64,000 nucleotides of DNA from Agrobacterium sp. a22-2 (GTDB taxonomy: Bacteria; Pseudomonadota; Alphaproteobacteria; Rhizobiales; Rhizobiaceae), in NCBI RefSeq assembly GCF_012276985.1, contig NZ_JAAXMM010000001.1:434001-498000 (forward strand), given 5' to 3'. A program made the translations under genes and the position numbers. Below the pieces are notes generated by a model. It made no database searches, had not been told where the DNA came from, and saw only the letters and a program-made list of their open reading frames with translations. This document shows, in pieces, positions 28,130 through 37,503 of this stretch (position 1 is its first letter; each line of letters starts with the position of its first letter).

Positions 28130-29335
28130 TTAAGGCGACGCCACCGCAGCGGGATGTTTTGCAGCCAGACGGCTTGCGGCGAGGGCGTAGCCGCCGCTCG
28201 CGCCGTCGATGAAATGAATATGGTGGCGGGAAAGCGGTGTCGGTACAAAGCAGGTCACAAGCGCACTGTCTTGCCGGTGCAGACCGTAACGACAGACCCC
28301 CTTGGCTTCCGCATCCAAAAGCAGAGCCTCGATCCGCAGACGGTGCGATTGATCGACATCGACGGTCATCTTCAGGCCGTCGTCGAATTTACGAAAGTCG
28401 GAATTGGCCGCGACGTCGCGTGTATAGCGGCGCGCATTGAACCGTCCGATTGTTACATTGAATGCATGCAGGACAATGGTGAGGCCCAGTTGTGTAATGA
28501 TCGATAGCAATTTTGCTGCCCGTTCCCTGCGCGGCACGGTTACGACTTCGGCTTGAATGCTTTCACGCGAAAAAGCGAAACCGGGGCCTTCCTCCGGCAT
28601 GGGATGACCGTCCCGGCTCTGTTCTGCCGTTACCGCGACTATGGCAGCGACGAGTTCCTGGAACTGAACCATGGTGGACGAGGATGTCGGCTTGGCAATG
28701 ATGGAAAAGATTTCGCCATTGTGAGCGGCAATGGGGTTCCAGCGACAGGAGAGGCCGGTGAGGTCGGGCGGACCAACCCCGTCCTCTGCGACGTCGTAAA
28801 GCCCGGCCTTCATCTGCTGCTCTGCCCAACTGGCTCCGCCACCGTTGAACATCGCATACGATACCGACTCGCTTGCGGCAAAACGCGCGATGCCGACGTC
28901 GAAACCGGCCGAGCGTATGTCGGCCATCGGCACCAGGGCAACCCGCATGGCCAATTTCATTTCCTCCCGGATCCACAGACGGATCGAAGCCAGGACCTCG
29001 GCTGCTCTGTCTGCGTATCGGCCGGGCACAGCCACCATCGCTCCGTCGCCGCCGAAGATGAAGGGAAGGTCGTGCGCGCCGAACGCATTAAGGAGCGCCG
29101 AAATGATGCTGGCTCCGGCCATGTTGACCGCCTTGTAGCGTCCCTCAGCAATCGCCTGGGTGGAGCCGACGATGTCGGCGACCGCAAGAACCCATCCTTC
29201 CGGCAATGGCATATAATTGGATGCGTCCGCCACGCCCTCGAAGCGGGTCAGCACCGGCAATGACTGATAGAAGCTGTCGTCGGAATTTTCCTGCATGGCG
29301 AGAAGCCTAGCATAGTCCGGCGGCGGGCGCATCAT
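28130..29335 (-). CDS. DUF3095 protein with nucleotide-cyclase-like fold
   Basis: A 401-aa protein matching DUF3095: YQSLPVLTRFEGVADASNY, then GWVLAVADIVGSTQAIAEGR and FIFGGDGAMVAVPG. These two blocks echo the two metal-binding aspartates of class III cyclases. Further conserved parts are LSCRWNPI and FDDGLKMTVDVD. The biochemical activity of the family is not established. It lies 42 bases downstream of the cyclase gene on the same strand, so the pair probably forms an operon. Confidence 0.85.
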   Translation of the reverse strand: MMRPPPDYARLLAMQENSDDSFYQSLPVLTRFEGVADASNYMPLPEGWVLAVADIVGSTQAIAEGRYKAVNMAGASIISALLNAFGAHDLPFIFGGDGAMVAVPGRYADRAAEVLASIRLWIREEMKLAMRVALVPMADIRSAGFDVGIARFAASESVSYAMFNGGGASWAEQQMKAGLYDVAEDGVGPPDLTGLSCRWNPIAAHNGEIFSIIAKPTSSSTMVQFQELVAAIVAVTAEQSRDGHPMPEEGPGFAFSRESIQAEVVTVPRRERAAKLLSIITQLGLTIVLHAFNVTIGRFNARRYTRDVAANSDFRKFDDGLKMTVDVDQSHRLRIEALLLDAEAKGVCRYGLHRQDSALVTCFVPTPLSRHHIHFIDGASGGYALAASRLAAKHPAAVASP

Positions 29336-29377
29336 GTCGACCTGTGGCGCCGTGCGCCGACCTTGCCGTCCAGATCG

Positions 29378-30769
29378 CTATCGCATCAGCTTGTTCAGCA
29401 TCGGCGACGAGGGTTTCCCGGCAGCCGCATCGCGATGCAGCAGGATCAACCTTTCCGCTTCCGACAATGCGTGCCGGCGCAGATCCTCGACCACTTCTTC
29501 GACGCGCTGCTCCGGGCCAAGCGGACGAGGGCTCAGTATCGTCACCTTTTGGCGTACGCCGCGGAGTTTCTCCTGGCCGAGCGTCGTCCAGTCGCCGCCA
29601 GAATAATTGACGAATGCCTGGCTTGCGATGACTTCTGAATCAAATTTCTTGCTGAGCAGTTGAAGGCGTGCAACCTCGTTGACCGCAGAGCCGAAGGCCG
29701 AGAAGGTCAGTCGCTCCTCCAGCCCGACATTGCCGAACATCACGTTGCCGACATGCAGACCGATCCCGTAGTGGATCCACGACTGCTTGTTCTTCTGGCG
29801 CCGCTGGTTGAGTTCCTCGACCCGGGTCTGCGCCTGTCTGACCGCGGACATCGCTGCGCGGCAGGCCTCCTGCGAGGGCTCCCGATGACGGTCGCACGGA
29901 TAGACGGCAATGAAGCCATCGCCGAGAAAACTGAGAATCTGGCCCCCATGGCGGTTGAACGGCGTGGCGATCGCCTCGAAGAAGTCGTTCAGCGTGTCGA
30001 TATAGACCTGTCGCCCTTCCTTCTCGGCAAGCATGGTGGAATGGCGCATGTCGCCCATGACAAGTGCAGCCCGAATGGTCTCGCCGTCGCCGCGGCGGAT
30101 CTGTCCGTTGAGGACGCGTTTTCCTGCGTCCCCTCCAAGATAGGTGGTCAGCATGTTGTTGGAGAGCTTATCGAGCACTGCCATCTTGGCAGCAACGGCC
30201 AGATGGTTCTGGATATGGAGCAGGGCTTCGATCATCGGATCGGTAAAGCCGTCCTTGGCGCGCGTGGACCAGGAACCCATCATGCCCTGCACCGACTTGT
30301 CGCCGAATGGCTGCAGGAATGCCAGGTAATCGGTCATGCCTTCCTTGCGCAGGTCCTCGAAAACGGGGAATTCCGCGTCCCCGTCAAGCAGAATATGCCG
30401 GCGTAAATGACTAAGATTGTTGCTCAGGAGCGCGTAATAGGGACTAAGCAGAAATGTCTCAGGGCTACCGGCATCATGCCGGTAGCCCTGGATGGTCAGG
30501 CCGCTTTGCGGACGCCAGGTGAAACCAAGCGCATCGTAAAGCGGGTGGAGCATTGCAAACGACAGATGGACCCGGGCAATCGGCACACCGGCAGCCGAAA
30601 TGCGCTCACAGGCCCCACGGACGAGATCTTCGAGGCACATGCTGGAAAGCGCTGCCTGTGTCAGCCAACTCGACACGCGATCTACGAGAGTGGCAGAAAC
30701 CGTTCCGATACCAGCGTTTGTAGTCCGAAGCCCTACAGCAGCGCCGATCTCCGTGGTAGTTTCTGTCAT
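29378..30769 (-). CDS. Class III adenylate/guanylate cyclase domain protein
   Basis: A protein of about 463 aa. The N-terminal ~210 residues are a sensor-like region of unknown kind. The C-terminal cyclase domain has MGDMRHSTMLAEKEG (first metal aspartate), GGQILSFLGDGFIAVYP (second aspartate) and GNVMFGNVG and FSAFGSAVNEVARLQ near its end. It should make cAMP or cGMP. The ATG at 30769 has AGGAA in front; an in-frame ATG at 30853 has no clear ribosome site. It is followed by the DUF3095 gene. Confidence 0.85.
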   Translation of the reverse strand: MTETTTEIGAAVGLRTTNAGIGTVSATLVDRVSSWLTQAALSSMCLEDLVRGACERISAAGVPIARVHLSFAMLHPLYDALGFTWRPQSGLTIQGYRHDAGSPETFLLSPYYALLSNNLSHLRRHILLDGDAEFPVFEDLRKEGMTDYLAFLQPFGDKSVQGMMGSWSTRAKDGFTDPMIEALLHIQNHLAVAAKMAVLDKLSNNMLTTYLGGDAGKRVLNGQIRRGDGETIRAALVMGDMRHSTMLAEKEGRQVYIDTLNDFFEAIATPFNRHGGQILSFLGDGFIAVYPCDRHREPSQEACRAAMSAVRQAQTRVEELNQRRQKNKQSWIHYGIGLHVGNVMFGNVGLEERLTFSAFGSAVNEVARLQLLSKKFDSEVIASQAFVNYSGGDWTTLGQEKLRGVRQKVTILSPRPLGPEQRVEEVVEDLRRHALSEAERLILLHRDAAAGKPSSPMLNKLMR

Positions 30770-31121
30770 TTTTTCCTGTGTCTGCTCGCGCGACGCAGGG
30801 GAGGCACGCAACAGCATGGATCCCGGAGTGGGCAAGGGATTTTGAGGATCCATCGGCCGGGTCGCCTTTCTTGGTACTAACGATTGAACAGCCTTCCCGC
30901 ACTCGTTTGGCGGTTTCTTTCAACTAGATTGGTGCGATAGCCGCAATCTACAATGGCGGGGACGCATTTTATGATTGTAGCGTCGTAACAGTTTCGTCAT
31001 CCGGCCGAGGCGGCGAGCAGTTCCTATGGGTCGGCGAAATCGCCTTTCAAACGGTCAGGTGGGGCCCGTGCATCCCTGTTTTGCGGCCTCTTTGGGATGG
31101 CGACGACGATCAGTTCCGGTG
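30770..31121. other. About 350-base spacer, no gene seen
   Basis: Between the cyclase start and the siderophore-interacting remnant no supported frame, tRNA or repeat was found. The part just right of 30853 should hold the cyclase promoter. The stretch 30950-31120 looks like decayed DNA. Confidence 0.4.
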
Positions 31122-31535
31122 TTATGAGAGGCGCGGAGATGAGCTGGAGTCATAGAGACGCATTTCTCGGCGGGGCGAGCGGCTGGATATCGCCATTCGG
31201 TTATCGGCACCTGCCGCGTTGCAGTTCGGGGGGCAGTCGTCGGCTGACACGCCCCGCTCCCAGTACCACGCCACATACTTTAGCTTCGGGTCGTGATTTC
31301 GGGCCTTCAAGACGCCCTTGATGGTGCGTACATCCTTCTTTTCGCAGGCGACCCAGATGAAGGTTTCCGCATCGAGAGCGGCAATTGAGGTGATAGCCTC
31401 TTCGGCGAGCATCCCACTTGAGCCGATTGGGTAGTTCGTACGATGAAGCCTGTGCGCGTAAACTATCTCATCGCCCTCTGGTACGTCGTCGGCGCGGCTG
31501 CTTCTTTCTTCATGCTTGTCGTATGTCGTATGCAC
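31122..31535 (-). pseudogene. Siderophore-interacting protein, C-terminal remnant
   Basis: The readable part (residues about 28-95) matches the C-terminal NAD(P)-binding domain of siderophore-interacting (ferric-siderophore reductase) proteins: GSSGMLAEEAITSIAALDAE, then FIWVACEKKDVRTIKGVLKA and KLKYVAWYWERG. The FAD-binding N-terminal domain (~180 residues) is missing and the last ~40 residues look out of frame. It is a relic of an iron-uptake gene. Confidence 0.75.
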
Positions 31536-31578
31536 CGTCTGCGAGAAAATTCCTGCCGTTTTGGGCTGGGGGGTAACA

Positions 31579-31845
31579 ATGAGAGTGATCGTCCTTCAGG
31601 ACCAGATCATGGCAGCGTGGAACAGACGCAAGATCTCCAATTTTGTGGGTCTGGTGAACGAGAGTATTGGCACGCAGTTTCATGATGATCCGGCAGAAAC
31701 AAGGTTCTCCGAGGCTCTACCGATAGTTCTTCTGTTGGCCGCAGGGTCCGGCACTCTCGAAGCAGCATCAGACAATCTCACGGCTATCCGGGATAACGCC
31801 CTTCGCCTCAGGCCGACGACTCGTGTACTGAAACCTGAAACCTGA
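31579..31845 (+). CDS. Hypothetical protein, 88 aa
   Basis: An open frame starting ATGAGAGTGATC with gggggt upstream, encoding MRVIVLQDQIMAAWNRRK, a central acidic part and an alanine/leucine-rich helix (ALPIVLLLAAGSGTLEAA). I recognise no family. It sits among decayed genes and may be non-coding. The ~290 bases after it, to 32136, contain only a weak TTG-started frame and nothing else I can support. Confidence 0.35.
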   Translation: MRVIVLQDQIMAAWNRRKISNFVGLVNESIGTQFHDDPAETRFSEALPIVLLLAAGSGTLEAASDNLTAIRDNALRLRPTTRVLKPET

Positions 31846-32136
31846 CCATTGCCCGGCGAGCCCTGCCTTCAGTGGCTTTTTCACGGAAGATATTACACCA
31901 AGCCAGTCATGGACGGCCTAAGACGGCCACTATCGCAAATCCCACGTTTTCACCCTGACCTGATCAATAAGACCACAGGGACCGACAATATCTGGAACCT
32001 TTGGCACACCGCGCGGATCGGGCGTCCGGCTGCCATGATGGAACTCATGAACAAGGCCGTATGGTAGCGGTGCTACCCCGCTGCTCGCAAGCACTGGCAA
32101 GCTCTATCGGCAGTTGGTGTGGCCGCATTTTCCTCA

Positions 32137-33046
32137 TCAAGGGTTTATTGGACAGGCCGCTCCGACAGTATCCGGCAGGAAATTGACGACAGCACAAATC
32201 TTGGCCGGGGTCAGCGGTGCCTCGAATGAATAGTTTGCATCGAAAGGGGAGTGAACACCGAAAATGGCCCGTGCGTATTGATCAACGACGACCGATCCAC
32301 TCGATCCACCACCTGTCGAAACGCCGCTGACCAACATACCATCATAACAGGACGTTATCGCGCCACCCGCGTAGGCTTGAATTTTTAGATTTTGTATCGC
32401 GGGATTGTAGTGCGGTCGGAAAAAGTTACGGGAATCGTTATTGCAGGTTATGCCGTAAGGCATCAGTCCGTAGGCGCTGTAGCTTGGATCAGGTAAGGCC
32501 CTCTTCGAGATTGATAACCGCGATGTCGTGGGCAGTCTGCCGATCTGCGATGTATCGGGAGAAAGCAAGGACTTCGGTTCCGCGTATCTCGCCGAATCTC
32601 GGATTCGTGCCGTTGTTGTAACCCGGATATACGCGGACATTCTTGAAGAAATTGCCGTTGCTATAAACGCAATGTGCGGCTGTAACAATTGCCTTCGCGC
32701 CCACGGTTGGATCAATCGAGACGAGTGCTCCTGAGCATTGCCCGCCATCCGAGATGATCTTAACCAATTGTGGGATTATCCAGTTCATCGGAATGGCTTG
32801 GATCAAGTCGACTTTCGGCAACGATCCGCCGCAAGGTGGGACGGTGTCGCGAGACTCGTCCAAAGCGACTGTACTTGTTCCCCTTCCAGTCAGGAGATTG
32901 GTTACAAAGGCTTTTGGTGGCGCAAGCGATCCGCCGCAGACTATTTGCTTGATGGTAATTTCGGCGGGTTCTGGCGACGTCTCTTGGCCCAACTCAGTAC
33001 ACGGCAGGAGGAATAGAAAATAGAGTGCTATTCTGAAATTGCTCAT
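32137..33046 (-). pseudogene. Trypsin-like serine protease, frameshifted
   Basis: A secreted chymotrypsin-fold protease. The N-terminus MSNFRIALYFLFLLPCTELG is a signal peptide. The catalytic histidine is in IVTAAHCVYSNG (residue 125), the aspartate in TAHDIAVINL (174), and the serine in STGGGSSGSVVV in the second half. The frame breaks after INLEEGL: one extra A at 32495-32496 (plus strand) puts a stop after EGLT. Removing it joins the halves as EGLPDPSYSAYGLMPYG. Restored length is about 300 aa. An assembly error in the AA doublet is the alternative. Confidence 0.75.
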
Positions 33047-33394
33047 GCTCACCCACCCAGCTTGAGTTTTATTCTTCGTCACAAACTTAACTACGTTCGA
33101 CGCAACTGGCTATTCAAATATCTCGGCCGCTTCCTCAACTAACCGCCGACAAATTGCGATCGGGCCTCCCGCTGAGATGGCCCGGCAGCACTTTCCTGTG
33201 TCGCTTCAGCGGCCGACCGAGACACCATTAGTGAACGCTCAGAGAGCGTATCAAAGTTCATTGTTACGATGACAGGCCGTCCGATCCGTTCGCCGGATAA
33301 GCGCAAGATGACGTGGTGATGCCAGTATCCGACGCCGGGGGAACTTGCAGTTCGGCTGCCGCGGCAACCCAGTCGCGATCTCCCCCCCTAGAAC
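33047..33394. other. About 350-base spacer, no gene seen
   Basis: Between the protease start and the recombinase terminator there is no supported gene. The right part may hold an old attachment or junction sequence of the recombinase element, but no repeat marks it. Confidence 0.4.
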
Positions 33395-33422
33395 GCAAAA
33401 ACCGCCCCTAGATGGGAGCGGT
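33395..33422 (-). terminator. Rho-independent terminator after the recombinase
   Basis: On the minus strand ACCGCTCC and GGGGCGGT form an 8-bp stem (one G-T pair) with a six-base loop, followed directly by TTTTTGCG. It overlaps the last codons of the recombinase frame, which suggests that this frame's C-terminal tail is a read-through extension. Confidence 0.65.
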
Positions 33423-34841
33423 AATTGATTTATGTCTGAAGTGGTTGCGGGGGCTCGCTTCAACGAATGGCATAAAAGGGCTGTTCTGCGGCCCTCCAGC
33501 TTCCGCATTGGCAAGGCCGAGAATACCAAACAGCTCGCCGCGTAGCTCCGCATGAACCTCGCCGCGCTTGGTGCCGGGGGTCAGCACGATCTCGCCGATC
33601 AGCGAGCGCAGCGCCTCAGCTGCCTGCCTGCCGCCATCTGGATCGGCAAGCGCCTCCGTCAGACGTTCCACCCGCAGCCGGTAAAGGTTGGCGACGTTGG
33701 GGTGGATATCCGGGATGTCGTCCGGGGACTGTGACAGGCGGGCGGTGATGTCGGCCTTCTGCCGTTCGAGATCGTCCATACGCGCCTTCATCGACGGCTG
33801 GTACATGCCGTCCTCAATGGCGGAGATAATCCCGGCGATTGCCTTTTCGACCTTCGCAAGGTTCTTCCGGTCGATTGCCGCCTGGGCGCGCCGATCATGG
33901 TTCAGCCGGTTCATTTCCTCGGCATAGGCTTTTACAACCTCGGCCACCGCTTGCGAGGATACCAGTCTGTCCTTGATACCGGAGAGAACCCGCGCCTCGA
34001 TCTTCTCGCGGGTGATGGACCGACCATTGTCGCAGATGCCGCGCCTGTGGTGGTTGAGGCAGGCATAGCGCCCCGGCGTGATGATGCCGAACTTGCCGCC
34101 GCAGCATCCGAAGGTGAGAAGGCCGGGCAGGAGGGAAACAAGCCTGACCGTCAGATGCAGCCGCTTCATCCGCCCTTCGAGCGTATTAGCCGGGTTCGGG
34201 CGGAAGATCGCCGATATCTGGTTCTGGTGGTTCCGGACTGCTTGCCAGAGGTCATCTTCGATCATTCTCAGATGTGGCACTTCCGTCTTGACCCACTGGC
34301 TTTCCGGGTTGGGGCGGGAGACGCGCTTGCCGGTGGATGGATCCTTGATGAAGCGCTGACGGTTCCAGACGAGAACGCCGGTATAAAGCTCGTTGTTGAG
34401 GATGCCGGTGCCGCGCGTGATATGGCCGCGAATGCTGGTGTCTCCCCATGCCCGTCCAAGCGGACCTGGAATGCCTTCACTGTTGAGATCCGTCGCAATC
34501 GCCTTCGGGCTTTTGCCACTGGCGAACTCCCGGAAGATGCGGCGGATGATGTCGGCTTCCTCGGCAATGATCTCACGGTCGCCCCGGACCGGTTCGCCGT
34601 TACCGTCGAACTGTTTGAGGACACGGTATCCGTAGCAAAGCCCGCCGCCCGCCTTGCCCTTCTCCACCCTGCCCCGCAGGCCGCGATGGGTCTTCATCGC
34701 GAGGTCTTTGAGGAACAGCGCGTTCATCGTGCCTTTCAGGCCAACATGCAGTTCGGAGATTTCCCCCTCGGCCAGGGTGACTATGGTGACAGCGAGACTA
34801 TTCCGCCTCGGGGTCATCTCTACCCGCACGGGTGTTGCCAT
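33408..34841 (-). pseudogene. Large serine recombinase lacking its catalytic N-terminus
   Basis: A 477-aa frame. From residue ~20 it matches the middle and end of rhizobial large serine recombinases: VTLAEGEISELHVGLKGTMN, LKDLAMKTHRGLRGRVEKGK, GGGLCYGYRV, the recombinase domain (EEADIIRRIFREFASGKSPK), a zinc-ribbon-like part (CCGGKFGIITPGRYACLNHH) and a coiled-coil (residues ~300-380). The first ~110 residues of intact relatives, with the nucleophilic serine, are gone. The frame begins in unrelated residues (MATPVRVEMTPRRNSLAV). It should be inactive. Confidence 0.85.
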
Positions 34842-34974
34842 TGTCGTTGGCCGCCACCCGTGCCATCTGTCGTCCGATCAGCCGGGCAATGTCGAGAACG
34901 ACTCGTTCAAGGTTCTCCTCACCCGCGGCACGTTTCTTCGACACTGCCGTCCGCGTTGTTTGCAGGGCGTGCAT
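34798..34974 (-). CDS. Small recombinase-associated protein, 58 aa
   Basis: Reads from MHALQTTRTAVSKKRAAG to LERVVLDIARLIGRQMARVA and ANDNGNTRAGRDDPEAE. Short proteins ending in an IARxxGRQMAR helix are often found just upstream of this recombinase type in Rhizobiales. It overlaps the truncated recombinase frame by 44 bases, so the deletion that removed the catalytic domain ended inside or next to it. Its function is unknown. Confidence 0.5.
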   Translation of the reverse strand: MHALQTTRTAVSKKRAAGEENLERVVLDIARLIGRQMARVAANDNGNTRAGRDDPEAE

Positions 34975-35141
34975 TGTCGTTTGCTGCCCCCTGCCCCTTG
35001 TCGTCTCCGTGCATGTTCGACCTGCCTTTCCCGGATGGAAAGACCATGTAAGAACCAGAGACAGGACAAGGAAAAGCAGGAATTCACCACCTATCGAAGG
35101 GTGTCGCAGAGCGTCGAAGGACCAGCGGAAATCTTCGACTG

Positions 35142-35471
35142 CTACGTCTTCGCCCTCGATGAACCTGCCAGACCGAGAAAGACAAGAACCGCCTGATTGA
35201 ACCGAGCGATACCCTCGTCGTCCAGCCGACCGACCCTTATTCCCACCTTGGATTTGGGAACAGTCGTGATCTTGTCCACCATCAGCCGGCACGGCGAATG
35301 CAGGCCATTGCGCTCGTTGGGCTCCACAGGCAGACGAAACAGCGGCGCGTCTGTCTCATCCGTGGTGAAGGCGCAGATGGTGATGAAGTCCGCAGCGTCG
35401 AATGCCTTGTCCTGCACAACGACAACGGGGCGTGGCTTGCCCGCGTAGTCCTTGCCGCTTCGCTTGTAGAC
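35142..35471 (-). pseudogene. MazF/PemK-type toxin without a clear start or antitoxin
   Basis: The core VYKRSGKDYAGKPRPVVVVQ, FITICAFTTDETDAPLFRLP and LMVDKITTVPKSKVGIRVGR and the end ARFNQAVLVFLGLAG closely follow MazF-family mRNA interferases. Only the N-terminal strand (usually MKRGDVYTV) is missing: upstream of VY the frame continues open to 35603 through sequence unlike the family. No antitoxin gene lies next to it, because cysE-like begins at 35617. Probably a degenerate or orphan toxin. Confidence 0.7.
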
Positions 35472-35616
35472 TGCCGAACAGGCTACAGCAAATTCTGCAA
35501 TCCTCCGATCATGGTCATTCGCGGTGTGTCGCGCCACATGACGCACAGAAGAAAAAAGGCCATCTGCGACTGGGAGTGGCGTGGGAACAGATGGCCAAAC
35601 CATTTAAAGACGACTG

Positions 35617-36492
35617 CTAGAGATAATTGTGTTCCAACACCAACCCGCCGGCGGTTGCTGCTTCGAAGGCGCGCTTATCAGGCCACTCCTTATCAAAAAC
35701 TATAGACGAAATCTGAACTGGAATGCCGACGGCAACTGAAAAGGGCGGAATATCAGCCAGCGCAACACTCCCCGCGCCTATGCGCGCCCACTCGCCTACT
35801 CTAATATTTCCAAGGATGTTGGCTCCCGCTCCGATGAACGCTCCGCGGCCCACCTTGGGATGTCTATCCCCCCGCTGCTTGCCTGTTCCACCAAGGGTGA
35901 CGCCATGGAACATAGTGACGTCATCCCCAATCACCGCGGTTTCTCCAACCACAATACCCGTGGCATGATCGAGAAGGATTCCTTTGCCGAATACTGCGCC
36001 CGGATGAATATCGACCCCAACGGTGACCGACATTCTCTGCTGCAACGCCAAGGCAATAGGATATCGGCCATCAAGCCAGAGTTGATGCGCGACGCGATGA
36101 AAGGAAAGAGCAGCAAACCCCTTCAGAAATAAAAACGGTGTCAGTCGATCCCTCGTTGCAGGGTCGCTCGCGCATATCGCCTCTAGATCTGCACGAGCAG
36201 CTATTCCGATCTCCTCGTGATCTGCGAGAACGGTGGATATCAGATCGCGCAATGATACTCTTTGAAGGCTGTCACCCGCGAAAATACATGAAAGTCTGAT
36301 CGAAAGAGCTGAGGTGAAGCTATCCGCGCTCAGAACGGTATGATGCAACACTTGGGCGAGCGCGGGTTCGGTTTCGGTCCATGCTGTCGCCGTACGCTGT
36401 AGATCGGCCCAGCATGGATCATTGCCGGGCTGTGCAGCCTGCGTAACCCTTCCTCGAAAAATCGCACCGCCAGGTGATAGATTCACGGACAT
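35617..36492 (-). CDS. Serine O-acetyltransferase-like protein (CysE family)
   Basis: A 291-aa protein with the N-terminal helical SAT domain (residues ~28-140) and a left-handed beta-helix of hexapeptide repeats: VGVDIHPGAVFGKGILLDHA, FHGVTLGGTGKQRGDRHPKV, GAFIGAGANILGNIRVGEWA. The family acetylates L-serine with acetyl-CoA. It is a second-locus type gene in an AT-richer cluster, 21 bases after the DMT exporter, rather than with cysteine genes. It may supply O-acetylserine, or acetylate a related amino acid, for the neighbouring pathway. Confidence 0.88.
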   Translation of the reverse strand: MSVNLSPGGAIFRGRVTQAAQPGNDPCWADLQRTATAWTETEPALAQVLHHTVLSADSFTSALSIRLSCIFAGDSLQRVSLRDLISTVLADHEEIGIAARADLEAICASDPATRDRLTPFLFLKGFAALSFHRVAHQLWLDGRYPIALALQQRMSVTVGVDIHPGAVFGKGILLDHATGIVVGETAVIGDDVTMFHGVTLGGTGKQRGDRHPKVGRGAFIGAGANILGNIRVGEWARIGAGSVALADIPPFSVAVGIPVQISSIVFDKEWPDKRAFEAATAGGLVLEHNYL

Positions 36493-36513
36493 AGTGTTGA
36501 CCTTCGCAAATGT

Positions 36514-37503
36514 TCACTCCCCCGAGACAGTCGGAGCTGCAGGATCAAGGTTATCTCGCTTCTTGAAGCCCGCTGGGTTAAGAACCAGAAACCCGGAGCA
36601 TAGGATCAAGGCGATCCCGGTGACTGTGAGCTTGTCCGGCAAATCTCCAAAGAACGCATAACTCCAGAACGCTGCAAATATGAGATAAGAGTAGTCAAAC
36701 GTGGCTATCACGGCCGGCGGACCGACCTGATATGCTTTCGCCAGTCCAACTCCGATTCCAACGATAAGAAAAGCCAAGATGGTCACCACAGCCCATTCCC
36801 GTGACGCCATGGGGACCCAGTTACCGATTAGGAAGGGATAGATGGATTGGGACTCTGGCGATAAGTTCAAGGCTGCGAGTCCGATAGTCGCGACCGTGCC
36901 AACCATCAGCAGTGTATAGTTCAACCCCAAAGCGAGAACGATTGGCCTTTCATCGGCGCATTTCGTCCGTGTGATGACCGCAGCTATCGCATAGAAGACC
37001 GCGGCGGCAACAGGTATGAGCGCTGCCAGCGAGAAGGCGTCGCTTCCTGGACGAATAATGAAGAGTACACCGATGAAGCCAAGAACGATGGCAACCCAGC
37101 GGCCTCTGCCAACCGGCTCACCGATTAGAATTGCCGAAAACAGAGTAATGAATAACGGCCCTGTATATAGCGAAGCCGCAATGGTCGACAAACTGAGAAC
37201 AGGTACGCCCGCATAGATCGCGATGTACATCATGACAAGCAACAAACTGCGCAACATTGTCCAACCCAATGAGATGGGACGAAAATTACGAAATGATCCG
37301 AAGAATGCGACTGCGCCGATTGCGGGAACTGCAATCAGCGAGCGCACAACGAACACTTGCCAAAGCGGCATATGGGAACTGACATACTTTACAATCGTGT
37401 CCGCAAAAGCCATTGCAAAGACGGTAACAACGATTACCGCGACGCCGAGCACAGGCTGTTCTGACTGACCTCGGCGTGGGGGGGATTTGCCAATATCAGC
37501 CAA
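36514..37503 (-). CDS. DMT-superfamily exporter (EamA)
   Basis: A 329-aa membrane protein with ten hydrophobic segments in two EamA halves: VLGVAVIVVTVFAMAFADTI, then FVVRSLIAVPAIGAVAFF, and in the second half AVFYAIAAVITRTKCADERP and IATFDYSYLIFAAFWSYAFF. The start is taken as TTG at 37503, overlapping the stop of the methyltransferase by eight bases, with AAGGTGGG upstream. An in-frame ATG at 37614 would lie deep inside that gene. It probably exports an amino acid or the cluster product. Confidence 0.85.
   Translation of the reverse strand: MADIGKSPPRRGQSEQPVLGVAVIVVTVFAMAFADTIVKYVSSHMPLWQVFVVRSLIAVPAIGAVAFFGSFRNFRPISLGWTMLRSLLLVMMYIAIYAGVPVLSLSTIAASLYTGPLFITLFSAILIGEPVGRGRWVAIVLGFIGVLFIIRPGSDAFSLAALIPVAAAVFYAIAAVITRTKCADERPIVLALGLNYTLLMVGTVATIGLAALNLSPESQSIYPFLIGNWVPMASREWAVVTILAFLIVGIGVGLAKAYQVGPPAVIATFDYSYLIFAAFWSYAFFGDLPDKLTVTGIALILCSGFLVLNPAGFKKRDNLDPAAPTVSGE

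Noticed and set aside
31849..32067. 72-codon plus-strand frame (TTG start)
   Set aside because: No ribosome site, no recognisable family, in a region of decayed genes.
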